From: an uncultured Ruminococcus sp.
GTDB lineage: Bacteria; Bacillota; Clostridia; Lachnospirales; Lachnospiraceae
Length of the DNA stretch: 64,000 nucleotides
Reading direction: 5' to 3'
NCBI GenBank assembly: GCA_900553885.1
Contig: USFD01000002.1
Span: 1-64,000, forward strand
Under the pieces are notes generated by a model. The model searched no databases, had not been told where the DNA came from, and was given only the letters and a program-made list of their open reading frames with translations. Each line of letters opens with the position of its first letter. Positions within the stretch are counted from its first letter, which is position 1. Shown here in pieces: positions 50,639 through 59,213 of the stretch. The position numbers were made by a program, and so were the translations under genes.

Positions 50639-52546
50639 ATGAAAGAAAAGTATTATATTACAACAGCGATTGCCTATACTTCAGGAAAACCTCATATCGG
50701 AAATACGTACGAGGTCGTTCTGGCAGACGCCATCGCACGATACAAGAGAAGCCAGGGATATGATGTATTTTTCCAGACCGGCACAGACGAGCATGGACAG
50801 AAGATCGAACTGAAGGCGGAAGAGGCCGGCGTTACACCGAAGGAGTTTGTGGATAATGTGTCTGCGGAGATCAGAAGAATCTGGGATCTGATGGATACCT
50901 CCTATGACAAATTCATCCGTACCACAGACGAGGATCATGAGCGCCAGGTGCAGAAGATTTTCAAAAAACTGTATGACCAGGGCGATATTTATAAGGGCTA
51001 CTATGAGGGAATGTACTGTACACCCTGCGAGTCGTTCTTTACCGAGTCCCAGCTTGTGGACGGGAAATGCCCGGACTGCGGACGGGAGGTGCAGCCGGCA
51101 AAAGAAGAGGCGTATTTCTTTAAAATGAGTAAATACGCAGACCGGCTGATCGAGTATATCAATGAGCATCCGGAGTTTATCCAGCCGGTTTCCAGGAAAA
51201 ACGAGATGATGAACAATTTCCTTCTCCCGGGCCTGCAGGATCTGTGCGTGTCCAGAACCTCATTCAAGTGGGGCATCCCGGTTGATTTTGATCCGAAGCA
51301 TGTCACTTATGTATGGCTCGACGCTCTGACCAACTACATTACCGGAATTGGCTATGATGCAGACGGCAACAGTACAGAGCAGTTCAAAAAACTGTGGCCG
51401 GCAGATCTGCATCTGATCGGAAAGGATATTATCCGTTTCCATACCATTTACTGGCCGATCTTCCTGATGGCTCTGGGCCTGCCGCTTCCAAAGCAGGTGT
51501 TCGGCCACCCGTGGTTGCTCCAGGGCGATGGGAAAATGAGTAAATCAAAGGGAAATGTGCTTTACGCAGATGAACTGGTAGACTTCTTCGGCGTTGATGC
51601 GGTGCGCTATTTCGTGCTTCATGAGATGCCCTTTGAAAATGACGGAGTGATTACCTGGGAGCTGATGGTGGAGCGCCTGAATTCGGATCTTGCAAATACA
51701 CTGGGAAATCTGGTAAACCGTACGGTTTCCATGACAAATAAATATTTCGGCGGCACGGTGACAGATAAGAATGCGGCAGAAGATGTGGACGCGGATCTGA
51801 AGGCTGTAGCGGAAAATACACCGAAGGCAGTAGAAGAGAAGATGGACCGTCTGAGAGTGGCGGACGCCATAACAGAAATCTTCAATCTGTTTAAACGCTG
51901 CAACAAATATATTGACGAGACAATGCCGTGGGTTCTGGCAAAAGATGAGGCGAAGAAAGACCGTCTGGAAACAGTGCTGTGGAATCTGATCCAGTCGATC
52001 TCCGTGGGCGCGGAGCTTCTGGAATCCTTTATGCCTTCAACCAGCAGAAAGATTCTGGAGCAGCTGGGCGGCGGACATGTGACCGATAAGCCGGAGATCC
52101 TTTTCCAGAGACTGGACATTGAGGAAGTAATGAAAAAGGTGGAAGAGCTTCATCCGCACACAGAGGAAGCTTCCGGAGAAAAGAAAGAGGATGAACCGGT
52201 GATCGACATTGAGGCAAAACCGGAAATTACATTTGACCAGTTCGGCGCGATGCAGTTCCAGGTTGGAGAGATCATTGCCTGCGAGGAAGTGAAAAAGTCC
52301 AAAAAGCTTCTCTGCTCCCAGGTGAAGATCGGAAGCCAGGTAAAACAGATCGTATCCGGCATCAAGGCACATTACACGCCGGAAGAAATGGTCGGCAAGA
52401 AAGTCATGGTGCTGGTAAACCTGAAACCGGCAAAACTGGCAGGGGTTCTTTCAGAAGGAATGCTTCTCTGCGCGGAAGATGACAAAGGCAATCTGGCTCT
52501 TGTTGTTCCGGAAAAAGATATGCCGGCAGGCGCTGAGATCTGCTGA
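50639..52546 (+). CDS. metG: Methionine--tRNA ligase
   Basis: This 635-residue class I aminoacyl-tRNA synthetase shows the HIGH motif as PHIG (18-21), zinc-binding cysteines (CTPCES ... CPDCGRE), the KMSKS motif in GKMSKSKGN, and a C-terminal tRNA-binding OB domain (about 530-635, FDQFGAMQFQVGEIIACEEVKKSKKLL). It charges tRNA-Met for initiation and elongation. The ATG at 50639 follows AGAAGGAGGAAG; the in-frame ATG at 50588 would add 17 unconserved residues. Confidence 0.97.
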   Translation: MKEKYYITTAIAYTSGKPHIGNTYEVVLADAIARYKRSQGYDVFFQTGTDEHGQKIELKAEEAGVTPKEFVDNVSAEIRRIWDLMDTSYDKFIRTTDEDHERQVQKIFKKLYDQGDIYKGYYEGMYCTPCESFFTESQLVDGKCPDCGREVQPAKEEAYFFKMSKYADRLIEYINEHPEFIQPVSRKNEMMNNFLLPGLQDLCVSRTSFKWGIPVDFDPKHVTYVWLDALTNYITGIGYDADGNSTEQFKKLWPADLHLIGKDIIRFHTIYWPIFLMALGLPLPKQVFGHPWLLQGDGKMSKSKGNVLYADELVDFFGVDAVRYFVLHEMPFENDGVITWELMVERLNSDLANTLGNLVNRTVSMTNKYFGGTVTDKNAAEDVDADLKAVAENTPKAVEEKMDRLRVADAITEIFNLFKRCNKYIDETMPWVLAKDEAKKDRLETVLWNLIQSISVGAELLESFMPSTSRKILEQLGGGHVTDKPEILFQRLDIEEVMKKVEELHPHTEEASGEKKEDEPVIDIEAKPEITFDQFGAMQFQVGEIIACEEVKKSKKLLCSQVKIGSQVKQIVSGIKAHYTPEEMVGKKVMVLVNLKPAKLAGVLSEGMLLCAEDDKGNLALVVPEKDMPAGAEIC

Positions 52547-52584
52547 TAAGCCAGATCCCGGGCCGGATCAGAGCGGACAGATTA

Positions 52585-52640
52585 AAATAAGAGCCGGGGA
52601 GGCAGTCAAAGTTTGCCTGACTGCCTCCCCGGCTTATTTT
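52585..52640. terminator. Bidirectional terminator between metG and lon
   Basis: The left arm 52585-52607 (ending GGGGAGGCAGTCA) pairs with 52618-52640 (TGACTGCCTCCCC onward) for more than 20 bp, with A/T-rich ends on both sides. Confidence 0.92.
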
Positions 52641-52651
52641 ATTACCCGGAT

Positions 52652-54952
52652 TTATGATTCCAGGACGGCTTTCAGCACGTCGGTTACTTTTTTTACGGGT
52701 ACGATGGTCAGTTTTTCTTTTACTTCTTCTGCCACGTCTTCCAGATCTTCTACATTGTCATGAGGAATAAATACCCGTCTGATGCCTGCCCGCTGGGCTG
52801 CCATCAGTTTTTCGGGAAGTCCGCCGATAGGCATTACGCCCCCTCTCAGAGAGACTTCTCCGGTCATGGCGCTTTCCGGATCCGCCGGCCTGCCGGTAAT
52901 AAGGGAGGCAAGAGCGGTTACCAGAGTGATGCCCGCCGAAGGACCGTCTTTGGGTACAGCTCCCGCGGGAACATGGATGTGAAGATCATGGTCTTCGAAT
53001 ACCTTGCTTTCCTTCGGATAGAGAGATTTCACAAGTGTCAGGGCGATCTGCACCGATTCCTTCATTACATCTCCCAGCTGGCCGGTGATGGTAAGGCGCC
53101 CTTTGCCTTTGGTCAGCTTACTTTCGATAAACAGGATCTCGCCGCCGGCCCGTGTCCAGGCAAGTCCGGTTACGACGCCGGGGGTGGAAGCAGTCAGCCT
53201 GCGTTCCCGGTGGAGGGCAGGACGGCCCAGATACTCGGTCAGGTTATTTTTGGTCACAGATACCGGAGCTGCCGCAGCGCCGTCAGAATCAGAGGCGGAA
53301 CTGCTGCCTTTTACCAGCTGAACAGCGGCGGTACGGCACAGTGTCTCAATATTTTTCTTCAGATCCCGGACGCCGGATTCCATGGTGTATTCCTCGATGA
53401 TCCGGCGAAGAGCGCTGTCTGAAATTTTCAGCATGCCCTTCTGAATCCCCATGGCCTCCATGGCTTTGGGAATCAGATGCTTTCTGGCAATCTGATATTT
53501 CTCAACCGCGGTGTAGCCGGGGAAGGAGATGACTTCCATCCGGTTGAGCAGAGCTTCGGGAATGGTATCCGTAGTGTTTGCAGTACATACGAAGAGCACA
53601 TTGGACAGATCGTAGGGCACATTCATATAATGGTCGGTGAAAGTATTGTTCTGTTCCGGATCCAGCACCTCCAGAAGGGCGCTGGCCGGATCGCCGCCAT
53701 AGTCTTTGGCCAGTTTGTCTACTTCATCCAGCACCATGACAGGATTGGAAACACCGCTTCGTTTCATGCCTTCCATGATCCGTCCGGGCATGGCGCCGAT
53801 ATAGGTTCTGCGGTGCCCGCGGATTTCCGCCTCATCCCGGATGCCGCCCAGACTGATGCGGACATATTCCCTGCCAAGGGCCCGGGCGATACTCTGGCCG
53901 ATGCTGGTTTTACCGGTTCCGGGAGCGCCTACGAAGAGCAGAATAGAACCATACTGCTTTCTGTTCAGGGCCATAACGGCGAGCTGCTGTATAATCCTTT
54001 TCTTTACCTTTTTCAGACCATAGTGATCTTCGTCCAGAATCTCTTCGGCACGGTTCAGGTCAATGTCTTCAAATTTCGGCGGCTTCCAGGACAGGCTGGT
54101 TACAAAGTCCAGATAGTCGTAGAGCAGGCCGTACTCATGGCTTTCCTTTCCTTCCTGGCGCATCCGGTTGAGAACCTTTTCTGCTTCCTTGCGGGCCTCT
54201 TCGTTCATGCCGGAGGTCTCGATCTTTTTCTCGAACTTTCTTACATCGGATATGTTTTCCGGGTGCATGTCATCCAGCTCTTTCTGCAGATAGTCGATCT
54301 GTTTTTTCAGAGCAGCTTCCCGGTAGAGCTGTTCCTGATTGCTTTTCTGGGCATTTTGCGCCTCTGCGGCAACCTTTGCTACTTCCATGAATTCCTGAAT
54401 CGCCTTTTCAATAAGACGATAGCGGTTCTGTATGGAGTCGCATGCGAGAATCGCATATTTTTCCTCCGCCGTCAGATTCAGATAGTCGGACAGAGCGGAA
54501 GCCAGATCAAAAATTGTTTTCCTCTGCAGGATAAATCCTCTGGCCCAGATTCCCCACTGATAACCCTGGACAAATTTAAGAAGCGATGCCCGCAGGCGGG
54601 AAAATTCTTCCTTCTGCTGCTCTTCCGGCATATCTTCGATATCCGGCCGCAGGGAGACGGACGCGCGGATCCCGTTATGATCCAGGCAGATGTCCGAAAG
54701 AACGACACGGTGAAGGGTGCGGATCTGTACGGAATCATCCTCGCCGATATTCTCTGCGCGGGCGGAAAGCCCTATGGGATAGAAATCTTCCGGCTGAAGG
54801 GAGGAATCCTCGATATCCTCCTTTACAAAGGCAAAGATAATATCTGTTCCTGCTTCCAGCGGACCGTCAGTAAATTCCGTGAAAAAATCGGTCTTAAAAT
54901 AATATGTGACATCCGGGAGAAGCAATATATTATAAATAGGACGTATAATCAT
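52652..54952 (-). CDS. lon: ATP-dependent Lon protease
   Basis: This 766-residue protease has an N-terminal LON substrate-binding domain (from 1, IIRPIYNILLLPDVTYYF), a coiled-coil segment, the AAA+ module (GAPGTGKTSIGQS; VMVLDEVDKL) and the C-terminal Ser-Lys protease domain with DGPSAGITLVTAL and TGEVSLRGGVMPIGGLPEKL. It degrades misfolded and regulatory proteins. The start at 54952 follows AAAGGAGGAA, and the in-frame ATG at 54988 lies inside the CIRCE element and is rejected. Heat-shock control by HrcA is likely from that element. Confidence 0.95.
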   Translation of the reverse strand: MIIRPIYNILLLPDVTYYFKTDFFTEFTDGPLEAGTDIIFAFVKEDIEDSSLQPEDFYPIGLSARAENIGEDDSVQIRTLHRVVLSDICLDHNGIRASVSLRPDIEDMPEEQQKEEFSRLRASLLKFVQGYQWGIWARGFILQRKTIFDLASALSDYLNLTAEEKYAILACDSIQNRYRLIEKAIQEFMEVAKVAAEAQNAQKSNQEQLYREAALKKQIDYLQKELDDMHPENISDVRKFEKKIETSGMNEEARKEAEKVLNRMRQEGKESHEYGLLYDYLDFVTSLSWKPPKFEDIDLNRAEEILDEDHYGLKKVKKRIIQQLAVMALNRKQYGSILLFVGAPGTGKTSIGQSIARALGREYVRISLGGIRDEAEIRGHRRTYIGAMPGRIMEGMKRSGVSNPVMVLDEVDKLAKDYGGDPASALLEVLDPEQNNTFTDHYMNVPYDLSNVLFVCTANTTDTIPEALLNRMEVISFPGYTAVEKYQIARKHLIPKAMEAMGIQKGMLKISDSALRRIIEEYTMESGVRDLKKNIETLCRTAAVQLVKGSSSASDSDGAAAAPVSVTKNNLTEYLGRPALHRERRLTASTPGVVTGLAWTRAGGEILFIESKLTKGKGRLTITGQLGDVMKESVQIALTLVKSLYPKESKVFEDHDLHIHVPAGAVPKDGPSAGITLVTALASLITGRPADPESAMTGEVSLRGGVMPIGGLPEKLMAAQRAGIRRVFIPHDNVEDLEDVAEEVKEKLTIVPVKKVTDVLKAVLES

Positions 54953-54977
54953 GAAGTATTCCTCCTTTTCTTTCTTG

Positions 54978-55004
54978 TCAGCACTCAAATTAAATGAGTG
55001 CTAA
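54978..55004. promoter_or_regulatory. CIRCE element (HrcA operator) upstream of lon
   Basis: TCAGCACTC (54978-54986), nine bases, GAGTGCTAA (54996-55004). This matches the CIRCE consensus TTAGCACTC-N9-GAGTGCTAA with one mismatch and is located just upstream of the lon ribosome binding site. HrcA repressors usually hold it at normal temperature. Confidence 0.88.
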
Positions 55005-55125
55005 TACGACTGAAAAAACATAGCGAATAAATTGCTTTATTCGCTTTTCAGACTCGCATTATGCATTCTTTCCATAAAACCTAGCACAAAAACAGACAGA
55101 TGTCAAGAGCCGGGAAGACAGCGGA

Positions 55126-55737
55126 CTATGACAGAAGGAAATTCAGCGAACCGGGAGGATTGTCTGTGCCTTTTTCCAGCAGGGATACCAGTCCTTCAAT
55201 GGTTGCCTCGATTTCATCCCGGGAAGAGGGGACAATCGTATTGTCCATCTTCACGGTCAGTACAATCAGAACGATTTCAGCCAGTGCTTCCGGACTGTTG
55301 AAATGAATCTCTCCCGAGTCAATTCCCTGCCGTATGATCTCGGCCAGGACAGGCTTGAATTCGGAAATCAGGTGATTCATATATTTCTGATGGAGCAGTG
55401 CTTTCTCCGGAGCGCCCACTCCGGATTCCCGTCCGGACTTCAGATACTCGGTAGAGGAATTCCGGCATGCCTGGAAGATCATGGCCATACGGGTGAACGG
55501 CGGAATATCCGTCTGGGCGGAGAGGTTCTTCGCCGTTGTCAGAGGCTTTTCATAATTGCGCTCTACCAGGGCTTCGAGAATGGCGTCTTTGGAAGGAAAG
55601 TAGTAATAGATGCTTCCTTTGCCGATCCCTGCAGTCTGAGCAATCTCGCTTACCGAGATCGTCTGCAGTTTTTTGTTTTCCAGAAGTTTCTGAAGTGAAT
55701 CCAGAATAAGATTATATTTTGTCTGCTGTCTCTGCAT
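55126..55737 (-). CDS. TetR-family transcriptional regulator
   Basis: This 203-residue regulator has a helix-turn-helix (about 25-48; TISVSEIAQTAGIGKGSIYYYFPSKDAILEALV) and an all-helical ligand domain. It is transcribed divergently from the acyl-assembly operon at 56027, whose promoter region carries three GACC/GGTC palindromes, so it is the likely repressor, perhaps with an acyl-type ligand. The start at 55737 follows AGGAAGG with eight bases between; the in-frame upstream ATGs have no usable site. Confidence 0.88.
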   Translation of the reverse strand: MQRQQTKYNLILDSLQKLLENKKLQTISVSEIAQTAGIGKGSIYYYFPSKDAILEALVERNYEKPLTTAKNLSAQTDIPPFTRMAMIFQACRNSSTEYLKSGRESGVGAPEKALLHQKYMNHLISEFKPVLAEIIRQGIDSGEIHFNSPEALAEIVLIVLTVKMDNTIVPSSRDEIEATIEGLVSLLEKGTDNPPGSLNFLLS

Positions 55738-55933
55738 AATCATCGCCTTCCTGATATAAAACTCTCTTCTGTGCAAAAGGTACATTTCTCCGGCCCCGTG
55801 TCTGCCGGAGGCGCCGGGAGTGAAACCGGCCGGAACTTACAACTCAGTATAGCACATCCGGTATAAAAGAACCAGAAAGAAAAACGCACAAAAAAGAGGA
55901 AAATTCTCACAGTTATTTTGACAGCGGCGACGG

Positions 55934-55962
55934 TTGACCGCCGGTCGAAAAGGTGCTAATCT
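55934..55962 (+). promoter_or_regulatory. Promoter of the acyl-assembly operon
   Basis: TTGACC (55934-55939), 17 bases, TAATCT (55957-55962). The first palindrome overlaps the -35 element and spacer, as expected for repression. The stretch 55738-55933 shows no gene. Confidence 0.75.
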
Positions 55963-56011
55963 AACAGAAGAAAGAAGATGACCGCTGGTCGAAAAACGAC
56001 CGGAACGGTCG
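55936..56011. promoter_or_regulatory. Three palindromic operator sites for the divergent TetR regulator
   Basis: GACCGCCGGTC (55936-55946), GACCGCTGGTC (55980-55990) and CGACCGGAACGGTCG (55997-56011) share GACC-N3/5-GGTC followed by GA. One overlaps the -35 region, the others lie between the transcription start and the ribosome binding site GAAGGAGGAGG. The repetition in such a short region is strong evidence for a dimeric repressor. Confidence 0.8.
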
Positions 56012-56026
56012 AAGGAGGAGGAAACT

Positions 56027-56377
56027 ATGACCTACGCAGATATGTTTTCAAAGGTAAAGGGAATGCTGATGGAGGCAGATGTAAGCGATATTCAGGAACA
56101 TCTGGCGTATCAGTTCAATATCACCGGGGAGGCGGAAGGTATTTTTTATGCCGAAGTAAAGGACGGACAGCTTTCTGTTGAGCCGTATGAGTACTTTGAC
56201 CGCGACGCAATGTTTACCTGCAGCGCAGAGACATTATTTAAAATTGCGGACGGCAAAACAGATCCGATTCTTGCGGTGACACTTGGGAAACTGAAAGTGG
56301 AAGGCAATATTGATAAAGCGCTGAAACTCAAAGATCTGATTAACAGCAAGAAAGACAAAAAGAAAAAAGGAAAATAA
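56027..56377 (+). CDS. SCP2 sterol-binding domain protein
   Basis: This 116-residue single-domain protein matches the SCP2 lipid-binding fold, with IFYAEVKDGQLSVEP, TCSAETLFKIADGKTDPILAVTLGKLKVEGNIDKALKLKDL and a lysine-rich tail. SCP2 proteins carry fatty acyl chains, acyl-CoA or other lipids in a hydrophobic tunnel. As first gene of the TetR-controlled operon it may hold a substrate or product of the enzymes encoded next. GAAGGAGGAGG precedes the ATG. Confidence 0.85.
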   Translation: MTYADMFSKVKGMLMEADVSDIQEHLAYQFNITGEAEGIFYAEVKDGQLSVEPYEYFDRDAMFTCSAETLFKIADGKTDPILAVTLGKLKVEGNIDKALKLKDLINSKKDKKKKGK

Positions 56378-56444
56378 GAGATACGGAAGAATGGATTAAG
56401 GAAGAGCAACGTATCAACCAGCAGAATAAAAAGCAGGTGAGAAA

Positions 56445-57389
56445 ATGAGCAGGATATTAAAAGGAGCGGCGGCGGTTCTGGGAGTGCTGGCTGCCGCGGA
56501 AGCCGGCGGAACGGCATATTTCTACAGGCGGACAATGAAAAGGTATAACGCGAAGACGGAGCGGACAATGAAGATGTCCGGCGTGGACTGGGAGAACTAT
56601 TTCCCCCTTATGCATGAGCGCCGCGACTGGATGATGGAACAGCCTCACGAGGATGTATGGATTACGTCCCATGACGGCCTGAAACTTCATGGTACATACT
56701 TTGAGGGAGACGGGGGAAACAAAGCGGTGATCTGCTTCCACGGCTATACAAGCAAAGGCCTTGACGATTACGGAAGCCTCTCCTGGTATTATCTGAAACA
56801 TGGGTTCCGCATGCTGATGATCGATGAAAGGGCACACGGAGAAAGCGAGGGCACTTATATCGGATTCGGCACCATGGACCGTCTGGACGGAATGAAATGG
56901 GTTGAATGGATGACAGACAAGATCGGCGAAGACGCTCAGATTCTGCTCCACGGAAATTCCATGGGCGGCGCCACGGTCTGCATGATGAGCGGTCTGAAGC
57001 TTCCGGAACAGGTAAAAGGAATTGTTTCAGACTGCGCATTTACATCTGCTAAAGATGTGTTTACCCATGTGCTTCACAGCATGTACCATCTTCCGGCATT
57101 CCCGATGATTCAGATCGCAGACAGACTGAATAAGAAAAATGCCGGGTACGGGCTGGATGAATGCAACGCGGCAAGGGAAGTAAGAAAAGCAAAGGTTCCG
57201 ATTCTGTTTATCCACGGAGAAAAAGATATCTTTGTTCCCTGCTGGATGTGCGAAGAAATTTATAAAAACTGCGCTTCGCCGAAAACGAAACTTATTGTCA
57301 AGGACGCGGGCCACGGAGAGAGTTACTACAAAGATACAGAAGCCTATGAGGAGGCCCTGGATTCATTTATCGGAGGAATAATGAAATGA
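56445..57389 (+). CDS. Alpha/beta hydrolase with N-terminal membrane segment
   Basis: This 314-residue protein has a short hydrophobic N-terminus (about 5-26) and an alpha/beta hydrolase domain: CFHGYTSKG, MIDERAHGESEG, nucleophile elbow G170-N-S172-M-G174, aspartate in FIHGEKDIFVP and histidine in DAGHGESY. It resembles BAAT/DUF-type and cephalosporin-deacetylase-like esterases of Clostridia. In this operon it might release or edit the acyl product as a thioesterase or lipase. Its last codons overlap the next gene (ATGA-type overlap). Confidence 0.83.
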   Translation: MSRILKGAAAVLGVLAAAEAGGTAYFYRRTMKRYNAKTERTMKMSGVDWENYFPLMHERRDWMMEQPHEDVWITSHDGLKLHGTYFEGDGGNKAVICFHGYTSKGLDDYGSLSWYYLKHGFRMLMIDERAHGESEGTYIGFGTMDRLDGMKWVEWMTDKIGEDAQILLHGNSMGGATVCMMSGLKLPEQVKGIVSDCAFTSAKDVFTHVLHSMYHLPAFPMIQIADRLNKKNAGYGLDECNAAREVRKAKVPILFIHGEKDIFVPCWMCEEIYKNCASPKTKLIVKDAGHGESYYKDTEAYEEALDSFIGGIMK

Positions 57390-58792
57390 TGAGGACAAGA
57401 AAAGGACATAAAGTGTATCCGCTTACAGTAGCACAGAAATTTCATCTTTACTATGCACCCCACTGCCCGAGTATGGCAGTTCTGAATATCGGGACCAGCC
57501 TGACAATCGAGGTGGATCTGGACTGGGATCAGCTCAGAAAATCCATCAATGAAGCCTATGCAAGAAGCGAGGGCATGCGGATCCGTTTCGCTAAGGATAA
57601 GGAAGGAAACTGGTATCAGTATGTGGCCGATCCTGAGGAGCAGGATATTGAATTTGCAGACTTCTCAAAGGGAACGCTGGAAGAAGCAGAAGCCAGAATG
57701 CAGGAGTGGACCAGGGTTCCGTTTAAAATGGAAGATACACAGATGTCCAGAGTGGTAATGATCAAAATGCCGGACGGATTTAACGGGATCTATTTCCTTG
57801 GACAGCATATGACAGTGGACGCCCAGTCTCTGATCTGTTTCCTGAAAGATATTATTGAACTTTACTGTAATGCCAAATATGAAGGCGTGCCCTATCCGAA
57901 AGATATGTGCTCTTATATAGAACAGCTTCAGAAAGATCTGGCTTATGAAGCGGGAAGCAAGGCTCAGCAGAGAGATATTGCCTTTTTCCAGAAAGAGATT
58001 GAAAAGGGCGAACCGATCTATAACGGAATTCACGGAACGGACAAACTGGAAGCCGCAAGAAAAATGTTCAAAAATCCGAAGCTCCGCACCGCCTTTAACG
58101 CATCTGACGACACAACATCCGCGCTGGATATTTTCCATCTGGAAGAAGAGCCTACGAAACGTCTGATGGATTTCTGCGAGAAATATCATGTATCTCTGGC
58201 ATGTCTGATTCTTATGGGGCTGCGCACTTATTATCAGAAAATGAACGGATTTGAGGATGTGTCCATTAACAACGCAATTGCCCGCCGTGCAACACTGAAG
58301 GAGAAAAAGTCCGGCGGCACAAGAATACATTCCTTCCCGATCCGCACAGCCTTTTCCGAGGATATGAAATTTATCGACGGAGTATACGCAATCCGGGATA
58401 AACAGAATGAAATATTCCGCCATGCGAATTATGATCCGACCGCTTATTTCGCATACCGGTCAAAACTGTATCCCCAGCCTCATGCAGGGCTTACTTATGA
58501 ACCTATTTCGCTGACCTATCAGCCTCTTACGTTAAAGGAAAAAGGTCTGAACCAGCTGGGGGACATCCGGTATAAAACGAAGTGGTATCCGAACGGCACC
58601 TGCCCTCAGGGCGTATATCTGACTGTTATGCACCGCCCGGAAGACAATGGCCTGGACTTTAATTTTGAACATCAGATCAAGGCTTATTCCAGAGAAGAGC
58701 TGGAGTACCTGTACTACTATCTGTGCAAGATTATGTTCAAAGGAGCCGAGAATCCGGATCTGACCATCGGCGAGGTAATCAAGCTGGTATAG
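57386..58792 (+). CDS. Condensation-domain (CoA-dependent acyltransferase fold) protein
   Basis: This 468-residue stand-alone protein resembles the condensation domain of non-ribosomal peptide synthetases and related acyltransferases. The HHxxxDG motif appears as Q140-H141-M-T-V-D145-A146, so the catalytic histidine and the structural aspartate are kept while the first histidine and the glycine are changed. The pattern YPLTVAQKFHLYYAP at the N-terminus parallels the C1 motif. It could join an acyl group on the carrier protein encoded next to an amine or alcohol acceptor. Products are unknown. Translationally coupled to the hydrolase gene. Confidence 0.8.
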   Translation: MMRTRKGHKVYPLTVAQKFHLYYAPHCPSMAVLNIGTSLTIEVDLDWDQLRKSINEAYARSEGMRIRFAKDKEGNWYQYVADPEEQDIEFADFSKGTLEEAEARMQEWTRVPFKMEDTQMSRVVMIKMPDGFNGIYFLGQHMTVDAQSLICFLKDIIELYCNAKYEGVPYPKDMCSYIEQLQKDLAYEAGSKAQQRDIAFFQKEIEKGEPIYNGIHGTDKLEAARKMFKNPKLRTAFNASDDTTSALDIFHLEEEPTKRLMDFCEKYHVSLACLILMGLRTYYQKMNGFEDVSINNAIARRATLKEKKSGGTRIHSFPIRTAFSEDMKFIDGVYAIRDKQNEIFRHANYDPTAYFAYRSKLYPQPHAGLTYEPISLTYQPLTLKEKGLNQLGDIRYKTKWYPNGTCPQGVYLTVMHRPEDNGLDFNFEHQIKAYSREELEYLYYYLCKIMFKGAENPDLTIGEVIKLV

Positions 58793-58857
58793 CCGGAGAA
58801 GATAACCAGAATCCGGAGAGACATATGGAAGAAAAATATAGGAGAAGGAGAACAGAC

Positions 58858-59091
58858 ATGTTTGAGAAATTGGTAAATATTATCTGCAATTATGTTGAAG
58901 TAGAACCGGAGAATATTCATCCGGAATCCCGTTTTATGGAAGATCTGGGATTTACGTCCTTTGATTTTATGAGCATGCTGGGAGAAATCGAGGACGAATT
59001 TGACGTGGAAGTTGAGCAGACAGAAGCGGCCAATATCCGTACGGTTCAGGAGGCTGTGGATTATCTGGAGAAACTGACTGCTGAAAATTAA
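58858..59091 (+). CDS. Acyl carrier protein
   Basis: This 77-residue acidic protein has the four-helix carrier pattern with DLGFTSFDFMSML, where S34 takes the place of the phosphopantetheinylated serine of the usual DSL motif, and IEDEFDVEVEQTEAANIRTVQEAVDYL. It is distinct from a typical fatty-acid ACP by FTSF in place of ADSL. It sits between the condensation protein and the ligase that likely loads it. The ATG at 58858 follows GGAGAAGGAG; an upstream in-frame start at 58723 is inside the preceding gene. Confidence 0.9.
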   Translation: MFEKLVNIICNYVEVEPENIHPESRFMEDLGFTSFDFMSMLGEIEDEFDVEVEQTEAANIRTVQEAVDYLEKLTAEN

Positions 59092-59101
59092 CAGCGAATC
59101 A

Positions 59102-59147
59102 GCTTTTCCTGTATCAAACGGGAAAAGCGCTCCGGCAGAAGAGCCGG
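59102..59147 (+). promoter_or_regulatory. Intercistronic hairpins between the carrier protein and ligase genes
   Basis: GCTTTTCC (59102-59109) pairs with GGAAAAGC (59121-59128), followed by a second stem CCGGC/GCCGG. No T-run follows. Stable stems after a carrier protein gene can stabilise the upstream message and raise its stoichiometry; this is inference. Confidence 0.45.
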
Positions 59148-59213
59148 AAGGGAAATCAGTTGAATAGTTGATCCTGCGCCGGGACGAGGCGCGGAGAAAG
59201 GAATGGGAAAAAT

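Noticed and set aside
53477..54997. 506-codon open frame on plus, opposite lon
   Set aside because: It mirrors lon codon structure, lacks a ribosome binding site and recognisable domains, and lon itself is certain.
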